DNA from: a virus
Strand: one strand, 5' to 3'
DNA length: 42,518 nt
IMG/VR virus record: IMGVR_UViG_3300023082_000019
Span: 1-42,518 of that record
Numbering within the stretch: position 1 is the first letter of the stretch; each line of letters starts with the position of its first letter. Of the stretch, positions 22,142 to 30,780 are shown in pieces. The translations under genes and the position numbers were made by a program. The notes under the pieces are model-generated. The model was not told the origin of the DNA and made no database searches. It saw only the letters and a list, made by a program, of their open reading frames with translations.

Positions 22142-22393
22142 ATGCTAAGCCCGGACGAAAAAACCCAGGTACGGGTCAATGCCGCCCTGGACACCATCGA
22201 TCAGGCCGCCGACGCTCTGAAAGTCCGCTTTGCCGTGGCCTATGCCGTGGGGTATATCGATGCCCTGTGCGATGAACAGCGCATCAGTGTCGACGGCGCC
22301 GGGCTGTACCGGCAGGACGCCTATGTTCGACGTTCTGCGCGCATGGCCGCGCTGGGCGAAGTCTGGGCCGATGATCAACCGCAATTCTTGTAA
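22142..22393 (+). CDS. Small hypothetical protein
   Basis: 83 residues from ATG 22142, with AAAGGAG upstream. Helical N-terminus (VRVNAALDTIDQAADALKVR), then AYAVGYIDALCDE. Not recognised. Confidence 0.6.
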   Translation: MLSPDEKTQVRVNAALDTIDQAADALKVRFAVAYAVGYIDALCDEQRISVDGAGLYRQDAYVRRSARMAALGEVWADDQPQFL

Positions 22394-22417
22394 CGTCATC
22401 AATAGAAAGGAATCCCA

Positions 22418-22699
22418 ATGCGAACTGTTGCAGATCTGAAATTTTCCTACGCCGTGATTGGCCGACCGCAAAGCGAAGAGCAGAGCCAACGCTACACCGG
22501 GGTCGATGTGTCGATTGATGAGGTCCAGCTCGGCCGTGATACACAACTGATTATCACCCTGCATGAACCGCTGGAAGGGTTGGTCGAATTTAACCAGGTG
22601 TGGGTCACGGTCAATGGCCAAGTCCGTGAAGGGCAGGGCAGATATGACGCCGGCCGCCGCTGTCTTGTAGTGACCCTGTATCAGCATCAAGCCGAATAG
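22418..22699 (+). CDS. Small beta-rich hypothetical protein
   Basis: 93 residues, AGAAAGGAA upstream. Alternating strands (FSYAVIG; YTGVDVSIDEVQLG; QVWVTVNGQV; CLVVTLYQ) suggest a beta sandwich or barrel. No family recognised. Confidence 0.6.
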   Translation: MRTVADLKFSYAVIGRPQSEEQSQRYTGVDVSIDEVQLGRDTQLIITLHEPLEGLVEFNQVWVTVNGQVREGQGRYDAGRRCLVVTLYQHQAE

Positions 22700-22811
22700 A
22701 AAGGAACCCACCCCGATCCGGGGCAGCCAGAAGCCGGCGCCGCCGCCAGGGCCTGGCTTCCTCGCTCAGCCCCGCTCATACTGCCGCCCCCCAAATTCGT
22801 AGACGCGGCCA

Positions 22812-23402
22812 ATGAAAACAATTGTAGGGCTGGCAATTCTGGTAGTGATTGTTGCGACAGCTTTTGTCACCTTAGGCGCAGCTGAAAAGAACCACATGCT
22901 CGCTCTTGGCTTGTTGTTGGCCATGTTCTCAAGCTTGGTCACCATCGCTTTAGCCGCCATGGCAAAGATTCAGGCTGTGCGTACAGTCTTTGAACCTACT
23001 CCGGAGGTCATCGAGCGCAAGTCGTCGACCTTTACCAATATCACTGCGATACAGAGTTTCCCTACCGAGGATCACCGTGAACTCGCGTCATTGCGCCAGG
23101 ATCTGACCGCGCTGACTCAAAAACTCGGTAACGCTGAATTTCAGATTCTCTCGCTAAAAACGCACATGCGTCTGTGCTTCGACAACATTCGATACCACCG
23201 AGAAATCACACTTCCCCACGCGTTGGCAGGCCAGGCCGGCGCCCTGATCGTTTCGACTATTCTGGCGCTCATAGGGACTGTGTTGTCTGCGTTCCCCGAT
23301 GACGCGTACAGGTTGGCGCAAGCGGGTAATGGAGTACTTGTTACTGGCTGGCAAAATGTCGCGCTTTGGTTTGAAGGGTTGAGCCTTCCCGTTAAGTCTT
23401 AG
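22812..23402 (+). CDS. Membrane protein with central coiled coil
   Basis: 196 residues. Two hydrophobic helices at the start (about 2-23 and 29-53), a charged heptad region (about 85-120, LASLRQDLTALTQKLGNAEF), and a third hydrophobic helix (about 140-162). Its AT content is higher than that of its neighbours and there is no clear ribosome site, signs of later acquisition. It is the last gene before a terminator. An exclusion or envelope role is possible but unproven. Confidence 0.6.
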   Translation: MKTIVGLAILVVIVATAFVTLGAAEKNHMLALGLLLAMFSSLVTIALAAMAKIQAVRTVFEPTPEVIERKSSTFTNITAIQSFPTEDHRELASLRQDLTALTQKLGNAEFQILSLKTHMRLCFDNIRYHREITLPHALAGQAGALIVSTILALIGTVLSAFPDDAYRLAQAGNGVLVTGWQNVALWFEGLSLPVKS

Positions 23403-23493
23403 CAGCGAAGAATGCGGCGATCGGGCCTTGATACGCTGTTGGTAAGTTGGCACCCAAAAGCCGCAAGCCGAGAAACACCTACGAAACCGACAT

Positions 23494-23520
23494 AAAGCCC
23501 CTTTGCTGGGGCTTTTTTGT
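23494..23520 (+). terminator. Intrinsic terminator
   Basis: AAAGCCCC, a TTTGCT loop, then GGGGCTTTTTTG. It closes the operon ending with the membrane protein gene and precedes a new promoter region. Confidence 0.85.
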
Positions 23521-23568
23521 GCCTGAAACATCGTAAAACCCATCTATATAAACAAAACGCTATTACGA

Positions 23569-23581
23569 ATGTACGCGGATA
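23569..23581 (+). promoter_or_regulatory. ATGTACGCGGATA motif upstream of the 23618 operon
   Basis: An exact 13-mer 37 bp upstream of ATG 23618, right after a terminator and an AT-rich stretch. TATAGT follows at 23584-23589 and could be a -10 box, so the motif would lie in the promoter spacer. Confidence 0.7.
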
Positions 23582-23617
23582 GGTATAGTGCTGGCCAGGC
23601 GCTACGCGGAGTCGGTA

Positions 23618-24358
23618 ATGAGCGATTTAACCAACGTTGTCCAGTTTGCTGACCTGCAGATCGCCAGGCAGAAAGACGATTACATGCGTCAGCGCGAAGG
23701 CTGTCAGCACAAGCGAATCCTGCTCGATGACGTGGGTGACACGGTCAAGTGCCAGGACTGCAAAATGCAGGTGTCCGCGTACTGGGCGCTCAAGATGCTG
23801 GCGACCGACTGGCGCGAACAGACCAAACGGCTTGCTCGCGAAGTTGATGCGGCCAAATTGGCCACCGGACTCACGTTGCACCTCAGAGCCGCCAAGCAGG
23901 TTGAGAGCGTGTGGCGCTCCAAGCAGCTGCCGTGCTGTCCGCATTGCGATCGCGGGATCGCAGCCGATGACAATTTTGGTGGCCGCACCGTCGGCAAGCT
24001 GTTCGAGCAAGGCCTGCGCGTACGTGAAGCGGCCGAAGCCAAAGAGAAAGGTCTGATCAGGCCCAACAAGCTGTTGCCTGGCAAGCCCAAACCCATCAAA
24101 GCCCCCGCTAAGCCCCGTTCCAAGGTCAAGCCGCCACCCAAGTGGGTAGATGCACCCGCGTGGGCGCAATGGCTCACCTCGGACATCACCGGCAAGTGGA
24201 CCTGGCACCTGATCGAGCCCTTCCTGGTTGAGGGCTCGACACCCAATTACGAAAGCGGCGGCATGACTGCCTTCGCCGGTACAACCCCAGCGCCCACCGA
24301 AAGCGCCCTTATCAAACAGCAGCGCCCGCGGGCCGAATCAGAAGGCACAGCACAATGA
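23618..24358 (+). CDS. Zinc-binding hypothetical protein
   Basis: 246 residues from ATG 23618 (GGAG upstream). The N-terminus contains CQHKRILL and, 17 residues on, CQDCKM; a second pair CPHC is at about 112. The middle is a basic Pro/Lys linker (KLLPGKPKPIKAPAKPRSKV). The end has W-rich KWTWHLIEPFLVEG. It heads an operon. DNA or RNA binding is likely from composition only. ATGA coupling to the first DUF2591-like gene. Confidence 0.6.
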   Translation: MSDLTNVVQFADLQIARQKDDYMRQREGCQHKRILLDDVGDTVKCQDCKMQVSAYWALKMLATDWREQTKRLAREVDAAKLATGLTLHLRAAKQVESVWRSKQLPCCPHCDRGIAADDNFGGRTVGKLFEQGLRVREAAEAKEKGLIRPNKLLPGKPKPIKAPAKPRSKVKPPPKWVDAPAWAQWLTSDITGKWTWHLIEPFLVEGSTPNYESGGMTAFAGTTPAPTESALIKQQRPRAESEGTAQ

Positions 24359-24762
24359 TTGATGCAGTCGTCACCGTAGAAACGCAGCGCCTCGACGGCC
24401 TTGCACTGGAGTGGGCTGGCGGTACGGCCGCTGGTATGGACCTGATCGTCACCCCCACTGGAATAGAAAGCCAGCCGTGGGCGGTGAACTTTAGTCACTT
24501 CCGTATGCAGTCGTTCGCCCCGCTGACCAAACCGGAACAGATGTGGCCGCTGGTGGATGCGCACATTCAGGAATTGCGCGACTGCAGCGAGCCCGAATGT
24601 GGCTGGGCCCAGATTGCAGACGGTAAGCAGTACGTGGCCACCGTTGACCTCAACACGATCGGCATAGGTTCGTCCAAGGGCGTGGCCGTGCTGCGCGCCC
24701 TGGTGCAGTGGAAGTACGGCTACACCGTTAACGTCCCGGCCGTGCTGGTGATGCCGCAATGA
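24355..24762 (+). CDS. NinX/DUF2591-like protein, copy 1
   Basis: 135 residues. The layout LDGLALEWA at the start, then PLVDAHIQELRDC, and a final VLRALVQWKYGYTVNVPAVL matches the phage NinX/DUF2591 family, in which a WxxGGPLI-like centre and a VP-L end recur. In this copy the centre is changed to MWPLVD. The role of the family is unknown; members sit in accessory or nin regions. It is the first of three tandem paralogues joined by ATGA overlaps. Confidence 0.65.
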   Translation: MIDAVVTVETQRLDGLALEWAGGTAAGMDLIVTPTGIESQPWAVNFSHFRMQSFAPLTKPEQMWPLVDAHIQELRDCSEPECGWAQIADGKQYVATVDLNTIGIGSSKGVAVLRALVQWKYGYTVNVPAVLVMPQ

Positions 24763-25166
24763 GCCAAGCCTTCGACATGACTCCCGTTTCAGTCGACGTT
24801 CACGACCTGTCTGGCGCTGCGCTGGATTGGGCCGCGATCATGGCCACAAAGGACGTGCGCCCCACCGTCGCGCTGGGCGGCACCTACGGCCACCCCGACA
24901 GCAAGCTGTTCGTACTTGCCTTTAACAATCCGTGCTCGATGTCGACGGATTGGAAGGTGGGCGGCCCGTTGGTGGATGAACACGATATTTGCTTCAACCC
25001 CAACGACTGCACCCCGCTGGGCATTTCCGGGTATGTCGCCTGGAGCAAGCGCAACACGCTGTTGGGCATGCCTGGCAAAACCCACCTTGAGGCGGCCTGT
25101 CGCCTGCTCGTGTCGATCGCCTTTGGCACGCACGCTCAAATCCCTACTTGTTTGGTGACTGCATGA
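24759..25166 (+). CDS. NinX/DUF2591-like protein, copy 2
   Basis: 135 residues. LSGAALDWAAIMA, WKVGGPLVDEHDICF, and HLEAACRLLVSIAFGTHAQI with a final IPTCLV give a clear match to the same template as its neighbours. The N-terminal segment is longer than in copy 1. Four-base overlaps on both sides keep the three genes in one translational unit. Confidence 0.65.
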   Translation: MSQAFDMTPVSVDVHDLSGAALDWAAIMATKDVRPTVALGGTYGHPDSKLFVLAFNNPCSMSTDWKVGGPLVDEHDICFNPNDCTPLGISGYVAWSKRNTLLGMPGKTHLEAACRLLVSIAFGTHAQIPTCLVTA

Positions 25167-25678
25167 ACCTGAACACGACGCTGGTGGACGTTGCCGCCAA
25201 AGACTTGACCGGCATGGCGCTGGATCTGGCCGTTGCTGCCTTCGACAAACGCTGTGAAGGTCTGACGTGGGTGTGGGTGCCCGCTGAGAAGTCAGGCGAG
25301 GGCTACTTTGAGGGTCGCGGCCAGATCGCAAGCAACTCCCCCGAGGTTGCCTGCGCCTATATCGCCCGCCGTGGCGTTCTGGACGTGGTGCATCAGCCGC
25401 ACATGGTTGGTGTCCAGCGTTATGCCCCGTCGAGCAACTGGGCCGATGGCGGTCCCTTGATCGACGACTACCGGTTCAACATCGCCGCAAGCGGTACCGG
25501 CCCGAAAGACGATAACGGCAAAGAGCCTATCGTCGCCCTGGTCGGCACTTGGAAGGAAGAAAAAGACCGAGCCCGCGCTATGGACGCCCCGACACACCTG
25601 GTGGCTGTCTGCCGCTCGATCGTGGCCACCTACGCCGGCGATATCGTCAAGGTTCCTGCGCACCTGGTGCTGCCATGA
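25163..25678 (+). CDS. NinX/DUF2591-like protein, copy 3
   Basis: 171 residues. Shares LTGMALDLAVAAF, WADGGPLIDDYRFNI and HLVAVCRSIVATYAGDIVKV with a final VPAHLVLP. It has an extra insert of about 35 residues (SGEGYFEGRGQIASNSPEVA) not found in copies 1 and 2. The three copies are diverged, so the duplication is old or they came separately. Confidence 0.65.
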   Translation: MNLNTTLVDVAAKDLTGMALDLAVAAFDKRCEGLTWVWVPAEKSGEGYFEGRGQIASNSPEVACAYIARRGVLDVVHQPHMVGVQRYAPSSNWADGGPLIDDYRFNIAASGTGPKDDNGKEPIVALVGTWKEEKDRARAMDAPTHLVAVCRSIVATYAGDIVKVPAHLVLP

Positions 25679-25893
25679 AACCCAAACAGAAAGTAACCGT
25701 GAACGCGCTCAAGGCCGATGGTTTCACGGTCGTTGAGGTCTGCCGCGACATTGTGAGGCTGTCCAAGGGTGCGGATTCGCGCCTGGTACGTGAGGACGGC
25801 ACCCAGGTCCGCGGCCAGCACAAAGTCGTGAGCGGTAACCGTGTTGTCCAGCCAGGCCGCTATGCAGGCCATCGCATCGTTGCCGGCAAGTGA
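25675..25893 (+). CDS. Small basic hypothetical protein
   Basis: 72 residues, coupled by ATGA. Strand-rich with many basic residues (VRGQHKVVSGNRVVQPGRYA). Perhaps nucleic-acid binding. Not recognised. Confidence 0.55.
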   Translation: MKPKQKVTVNALKADGFTVVEVCRDIVRLSKGADSRLVREDGTQVRGQHKVVSGNRVVQPGRYAGHRIVAGK

Positions 25894-25904
25894 AGGTGCA
25901 GTGA

Positions 25905-26192
25905 ATGAGCTTGCCTGCGCCGCTTACCAGGACGGCCCTAACGGCCACCAACACCTACCGCCACACTTTCGTTGCTGTGTGTCCGGCCGATGGCGAATCA
26001 ATCGTCTACCAGCTGGAGATTTGCACCCAATACATGATCAGGGTCGAGCACATCCGTACGGCTACGGCGCTTATCAAGCGCGGATTTCACGAGCAGATCG
26101 CGGATGACCTATTTCAACGGTTTGGCGGCCGCCAGATCATCACAGCGGTGCATCAGGGCGTTTCCTTGGAAAGCGTGAGGGCTGACGTGTGA
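25905..26192 (+). CDS. Small hypothetical protein
   Basis: 95 residues, GGTGCAGTGA upstream. Strands near VYQLEICTQYM and a final helix. GTGA overlap with the TGT-like gene. Not recognised. Confidence 0.55.
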   Translation: MSLPAPLTRTALTATNTYRHTFVAVCPADGESIVYQLEICTQYMIRVEHIRTATALIKRGFHEQIADDLFQRFGGRQIITAVHQGVSLESVRADV

Positions 26193-26914
26193 TTCATTAC
26201 CACGGCACGCCTGTGACCGGGCAGCTTGAGGACAAAGCCAGATTCTTAGCCGGCCGCCATGCCCTTGTTCCGTTCCCCCGCCGCGATGATATGGGCGTTG
26301 TCGCTGATGTGTGCCAATCGTTTGTGTTCGATAACGGCGCTTTCAGCATCTGGACCAAAGGCGGGACGCTCGACGTAGACGGTTATACCCGCTGGGTAGA
26401 TGACTGGCACCGCCACCCAGGCTTTGAGTGGGCGCTGATTCCCGATGTCATTGATGGTGATGAAGCCGCCAATGATCGGTTACTTGCTGAATGGCCAAAG
26501 GGTCTACGCGGCGTACCCGTCTGGCACTTGCATGAATCGCTTGAGCGTCTGCAGCGGTTGGCCAGCGAATGGCAAATGGTCGCCCTTGGGAGTTCGGGCC
26601 AGTGGTCAAGCCCAGGCACCCGTCCGTGGTGGAAACGCATGGGGTCTGTAATGAACGCGGTTTGCGACGAACAGGGGCGGCCGATCTGTCGCCTGCATGG
26701 CCTGCGCATGCTGGACCCCGCTGTATTTCAGTTCTTGCCCCTGGCATCGGCTGATTCAACAAATGCCGCTGTGAACGGTGGAAGCATTAGCCGCTTTGGC
26801 ATGTACACCCCGCCAAGCGCTGGTCAGCGCAGCGCCGTTATCGCTGACCGCATTGAATCTCATAACAGCGCACCGGTTTGGCTGCGCGAAACCCAAATTG
26901 AATTGGCAATCTGA
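26189..26914 (+). CDS. TGT-fold / DpdA-like protein
   Basis: 241 residues, GTG start overlapping the previous stop. Motifs are FVFDNGAFSIW (46-55, Asp48), WALIPDVIDG (81-90, Asp86), VPVWHLHE (109-116), VALGSSGQWS (131-140), and LASADSTNA (185-193, Asp189). This layout is that of phage proteins related to tRNA-guanine transglycosylase, including the DpdA group that inserts 7-deazaguanines into DNA. No preQ0 synthesis genes are visible in the window, so any substrate would come from the host or from genes outside it. Assignment rests on motifs. Confidence 0.6.
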   Translation: MIHYHGTPVTGQLEDKARFLAGRHALVPFPRRDDMGVVADVCQSFVFDNGAFSIWTKGGTLDVDGYTRWVDDWHRHPGFEWALIPDVIDGDEAANDRLLAEWPKGLRGVPVWHLHESLERLQRLASEWQMVALGSSGQWSSPGTRPWWKRMGSVMNAVCDEQGRPICRLHGLRMLDPAVFQFLPLASADSTNAAVNGGSISRFGMYTPPSAGQRSAVIADRIESHNSAPVWLRETQIELAI

Positions 26915-26932
26915 CATACAAGGACAAGCAGC

Positions 26933-28456
26933 ATGACCGCATACAAGCCTACCCCCGAGCGTTGCGCCGAGTTGATCAAAGACCACCAGTTCACCCAACT
27001 GGCCAAGACCGACTCCGTTGAGGTGTGGCGCTGCAAGACACCGGGCACCCACTCCTACGCGTTCGACCTGACTATGTCCCGTTACGGCATGGCCATGTAT
27101 GGCGATACGGGCGCTTTGGTGTTCGACGTTGGCTCAAGCGCCGACTACGGGCTCAAGTTCCTGGCCAAAGATGACGACGACTACGTTTACGGGAAGCTGG
27201 ACCATTCGAGCCGCGAAACCGATCTGGACGAAGCCTACCTGCTCGAAATCGTGTACGGGGCAATCATCGACCTGCTGGACGAACGCGACCTGGAGCTGCC
27301 CGAGTGGTTTCCGGATACCGAGCCTATGGCCGATCGCGTCGAGCAGCTGTCGCAATGGCTGCTGGGTTCCGAATGCAAGGATGCCGAGCACAGTGCGCTG
27401 GTGGTGGCGCTGAGAGGCTGCCAAAACCTTGAGAACCGCTCTACGGCTGGCGCCTATGAGTGGCTCAGTGATCACCAGGAACTGCTCGAGCTGGGCGACG
27501 ACCTTGACTACAGCCTGGGCAAGCCCACCAATTCCGTGATGCAGCGGATCTACATGCTGCGCCACGCTGCCAAGCAGATCCTGGCGCTCAAAGAGGCCTC
27601 GCCAGAGTTGTATAGTGGTACCGAGCAGGTTGCCGTGGTGGTTTGTTCCGCTGCGCCTGGCCCAGGCGACGAATGCCGCTTTATCGAGCTGGAAGACGGC
27701 CAAGGTAAGAGCATGCGTGTTGGGGAGTGGGAATCCAGGCCTGACGGCACCGTGCAGCTAGCAATCCCACTGGGGCGTCATCAGCCTAACCCAAGCCGCA
27801 TTCTCGAGCAGGGGTTTGCTGTAAAGGCGCTGTGTGAAGAATTGCAATGTGTCCGGGGGTTCATCCTTGCGCGCCACGCCTTCGAGAACGACGAGGCAGC
27901 GATAGAGACGATGGCTGGCATAGACAAGGCGCTATCAAGCTATGCGTGGGCAATCCCTCGAATCGTGACAGAAGGCCCAGACCGCGACTGGGAGAACGAA
28001 CCGGGGGTAGTGGTGGCTCAAGGGACGATTACCTTTGCTATGCCGACCGAGCCGGCTATTGAGTACGCCTATGCCAAGGCGGCCCCCTCCGATAACTGGA
28101 GCAATGACAGCCTGGCGTCGATCGTCAGTGACAATGACCTGAAAGCGGGCGATGTCATTCAACGCGGGGTAACCAGCAAGAGCGCTGCTAGTTCGTTCCT
28201 GCCCGATATCGACGACGTGGTGAACCACATGGCCAACCAGGCGAGCAGTGAGAGCGAGTTTGCCGACCACTTCCCGGATCTGACCGACGCGCAGCAAGAC
28301 GAGCTGGATACCCTGATGGAGCCTATGCGGGCGTGGGTAGACAAGAACTGTGACGTTCGTTTCTACGAAGTGAGCAAGATCGAGCCCTACACCATCACTG
28401 ACGCTGACGTGGTGGCTGGCGAGGCATACAAGGCCCAGCTGGAGACGCTGGTATGA
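26933..28456 (+). CDS. Large mosaic hypothetical protein, 507 residues
   Basis: AAGGACAAGCAGC upstream. No known domain is clear. The acidic N-terminal third includes MSRYGMAMYGDTGALVFDVG. The middle region has CEELQCVRGFILARHAFEND. The final 70 residues (QQDELDTLMEPMRAWVDKNC; FYEVSKIEPYTITDADV) resemble the C-terminal module of several coliphage accessory proteins, as far as I recall. Uneven character suggests a fusion of accessory modules. ATGA coupling to the next gene. Confidence 0.55.
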   Translation: MTAYKPTPERCAELIKDHQFTQLAKTDSVEVWRCKTPGTHSYAFDLTMSRYGMAMYGDTGALVFDVGSSADYGLKFLAKDDDDYVYGKLDHSSRETDLDEAYLLEIVYGAIIDLLDERDLELPEWFPDTEPMADRVEQLSQWLLGSECKDAEHSALVVALRGCQNLENRSTAGAYEWLSDHQELLELGDDLDYSLGKPTNSVMQRIYMLRHAAKQILALKEASPELYSGTEQVAVVVCSAAPGPGDECRFIELEDGQGKSMRVGEWESRPDGTVQLAIPLGRHQPNPSRILEQGFAVKALCEELQCVRGFILARHAFENDEAAIETMAGIDKALSSYAWAIPRIVTEGPDRDWENEPGVVVAQGTITFAMPTEPAIEYAYAKAAPSDNWSNDSLASIVSDNDLKAGDVIQRGVTSKSAASSFLPDIDDVVNHMANQASSESEFADHFPDLTDAQQDELDTLMEPMRAWVDKNCDVRFYEVSKIEPYTITDADVVAGEAYKAQLETLV

Positions 28457-28947
28457 AACGCGCGCACCCTGTCTCAATACGCAACGGTCTGGAAATGGCC
28501 CATCAGCTGGGCAAGATCGGTCTGGAGTTCGTACCGATCCCCTCATTGGGCGTACAGGACTATTCCGACCTGGTCGACCAATTAGGTAGCCGTATGGGTT
28601 CGCTGGCGCTGCAGGCCGAGGCGGACGAAGCTGGCGCTACCGTGCCGCCGCAGCCTTCTTACCGTGACCAGATTGAAGCGATCGCATTGGAGAATGTCCT
28701 GGTCCGTACGCCGCTGTATGTGCTGCGCATGGGCACGGGCGCGATCACTAGCTACCAGGAAGCACTGGAGCACATGGTGCTGGCGCTGGCCAAGCACAAC
28801 AAGAATCTGCTGCGTGACCTGGTATCGGCTCAGATGACCAGCCCTGTGCCTGCGTCTTGGTCCATATGCAATACCTGTCGCAAGCCGATCGAGCCTGCCG
28901 GACTGACCGGCACCAAATGCGACTGCAGTGGAGCCCATCATGGATGA
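28453..28947 (+). CDS. DUF1382 domain protein with C-terminal Cys motif
   Basis: 164 residues. The first 60 (RAHPVSIRNGLEMAHQLGKI, then GLEFVPIP) match DUF1382, which is normally a stand-alone phage protein of about 60 residues. About 100 further residues follow, ending in CNTCRKPIEPAG and CDC, a probable zinc site. It looks like a fusion. Function unknown. Overlaps the next gene by eight bases. Confidence 0.65.
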   Translation: MKRAHPVSIRNGLEMAHQLGKIGLEFVPIPSLGVQDYSDLVDQLGSRMGSLALQAEADEAGATVPPQPSYRDQIEAIALENVLVRTPLYVLRMGTGAITSYQEALEHMVLALAKHNKNLLRDLVSAQMTSPVPASWSICNTCRKPIEPAGLTGTKCDCSGAHHG

Positions 28948-29275
28948 CCATAGCGAGCTGAGAGCCGAAGCCCAAGCTGCCGAGGATGCTTTGCAATACG
29001 AAATGCCGGTACCGCCGCAAGCTGTGCTGGCGCTGCTCGATGAGATAACACAGCTCAAGTCTGACCTGGCCGACGCTGACCGCCGTGCTGGCGAGGCAGA
29101 GCGAACCAAACAGGATCTGGTGGACTACAAGCGGTCCACCGAGCGCTGGCTGGAGCAGGCCAAGCTCGACGAAGGATTTCACCGTAACGACCCTTTCGAT
29201 AAGGCCTGGAGTGGCGTACGAGAGCAGCGGGACCGGTACAAGGCCCAAGCGGAGGCACTTCGCCCATGCGAATAG
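28940..29275 (+). CDS. Coiled-coil hypothetical protein
   Basis: 111 residues from ATG 28940 (GTG 28928 is an alternative). Almost wholly helical with heptads (LDEITQLKSDLADADRRAGE, AERTKQDLVDYKRST). May act as an adaptor. Overlaps the next gene by ten bases. Confidence 0.55.
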   Translation: MDDHSELRAEAQAAEDALQYEMPVPPQAVLALLDEITQLKSDLADADRRAGEAERTKQDLVDYKRSTERWLEQAKLDEGFHRNDPFDKAWSGVREQRDRYKAQAEALRPCE

Positions 29276-29877
29276 TCAATCTGGTCACGTTTCTGGCGAT
29301 GCGGCCAGGCACCGTGTTCTCAAAGTATGAACCCTGCGTGTTTGGCGAGCTGATGGTTAAGCACGATTCCAGCGGATCAACCTGTGATTTCTACTGTTCC
29401 AGCCTCACTACCGAGGTAGATAGCTCCGAGCTGGGCGAAATGGTCGATTTGTTGGAGACATCCGAGCAAACAGGTTCATCTGTGCCGCTGCACTTCAACA
29501 CGGTGTGCCGTGATGGCTTGTATGAGCAAAACCAGCTCTTTGCCGTGTGGGAGCAGAGCGACGTTGTTGGGCTCATAGATCGTCTGCAAAAGGCATTGGA
29601 CGATGGTTATGGCGATGACCAGCCTGCAGCGGATGCCGGAGAGATACGGACCATTGCAATCTGGTCTGAGGGCTACCGGGCAACGGGTGAGGCCGCTACA
29701 GCAACGCTCCACGGAGAGTTTGAGGGCAAAACCTTCTCTGACGCAGTTGAGCTGTATCTGCAGACGCTGGGGCTTGAGGATCGCGCCTATTACCACCAGC
29801 ACGATGATGGTTCGTGGTCGTGCTGGGGCTGTCGCCTGTTCGACAACGAGGCAGACGCCCGTAAAGCGTACGGTTAA
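29266..29877 (+). CDS. Hypothetical phage protein, 203 residues
   Basis: Starts MRIVNLVTFLAMRPGTVFSK then YEPCVFGELMVKHDSS, a pattern I associate with uncharacterised phage proteins. The C-terminal half (about 108-203) is a second compact region with GLEDRAYYHQHDDGSWSCWG. No catalytic motif seen. Last gene before a 99-bp gap. Confidence 0.6.
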   Translation: MRIVNLVTFLAMRPGTVFSKYEPCVFGELMVKHDSSGSTCDFYCSSLTTEVDSSELGEMVDLLETSEQTGSSVPLHFNTVCRDGLYEQNQLFAVWEQSDVVGLIDRLQKALDDGYGDDQPAADAGEIRTIAIWSEGYRATGEAATATLHGEFEGKTFSDAVELYLQTLGLEDRAYYHQHDDGSWSCWGCRLFDNEADARKAYG

Positions 29878-29944
29878 CGGCTGGCGCAAAGCCCGCCCGT
29901 AGGACGCCGACCCCGGCAATCACAATACCAACACCCCCAATCAA

Positions 29945-29965
29945 GCCCGCTGATAACCAGCGGGC
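29945..29965 (+). other. Leader hairpin upstream of the nuclease-like gene
   Basis: GCCCGCT (29945-29951) pairs with AGCGGGC (29959-29965) around GATAACC. No T-run follows. It sits directly before the GGAG ribosome site of the gene at 29977, so it may modulate its translation or mark the end of the previous message. Confidence 0.4.
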
Positions 29966-29976
29966 CGGAGACTGTC

Positions 29977-30780
29977 ATGTCCAAAATCAGAGCCATCGAG
30001 AAGGAAACCGACCTCTGTGCCGTGTTTATCAACGAGTTCAACGCTGTGCCAGGGTGGACGTGCTACCCCGAGGCTGCTGGCTTTGACGTGTTGGTGGTGC
30101 ACGAGAGTGGGCGCCAGATCGGCGTAGAGGCAAAGCTGTCGCTCAATGCCAAGGTGGCCGACCAGATCCTGCCGAACCGGGGCGACGAGTACTACGGCCG
30201 TCCGGGGCCTGACCACCGTTTGGTGATCGTCTCAAAGATCACTGACGCCAGTGCCGGCATTGCCAAAATGCTCGAGCGCTTGGGCGTTGCAGTGATGTGT
30301 ACGCGCGAAAGCTGCGACATGCAGGGGAAGTACTTCACGTTCCAACTGGATTACCAGCTGCTGCACCGGGACCGTGACCGCACCTACATGGGCGAGGAAC
30401 GCTTATTTGATTGGTGGCCGTCCGAGCGCTGCCAAGTGCCGGTGTTGGTGTCAAACCTTCCTGCAGGTGTGCCGGCGCCCGTGCGTCTCACCCCGTGGAA
30501 GGAAGCGGCATTGAAGGTCATCGCGCTGATGCGCCGTCAGGGGTTCATCACCGGCAAACAGGTGGCTAGCTACGGGATAGGCATTACCAGCTGGACACAG
30601 GGCACCAGCTCCAAGCCTGCCTGGCTGGAAAAGGGGACTGTTCGTGGCCAGTGGATCGAAACCCCGCACCTGCCTGCATTCGAGCTGCAACACCCTGAGG
30701 TCTATGCGCTGGCGGTCAATACGCTGGCCCTGGAGCTGGACAAGCCCCTGGCGTTGCCACAAGCGGAGCTGGCGCTATGA
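29977..30780 (+). CDS. PD-(D/E)XK-like putative endonuclease
   Basis: 267 residues with GGAG upstream. GFDVLVVHESGRQIGVEAKL (35-54) gives Asp37, Glu51-Ala-Lys53, the core of a restriction-endonuclease fold. The C-terminal part (about 165-265, KEAALKVIALMRRQGFITGK) looks like a winged-helix domain. It could cut phage or host DNA or act as a defence or repair nuclease. It is coupled (ATGA) to a second nuclease-like gene. Confidence 0.6.
   Translation: MSKIRAIEKETDLCAVFINEFNAVPGWTCYPEAAGFDVLVVHESGRQIGVEAKLSLNAKVADQILPNRGDEYYGRPGPDHRLVIVSKITDASAGIAKMLERLGVAVMCTRESCDMQGKYFTFQLDYQLLHRDRDRTYMGEERLFDWWPSERCQVPVLVSNLPAGVPAPVRLTPWKEAALKVIALMRRQGFITGKQVASYGIGITSWTQGTSSKPAWLEKGTVRGQWIETPHLPAFELQHPEVYALAVNTLALELDKPLALPQAELAL

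Noticed and set aside
22724-22732. GCAGCCAGA as a fourth small RNA target
   Set aside because: Only eight bases match the seed and it lies 80 bases before the start codon of the next gene.
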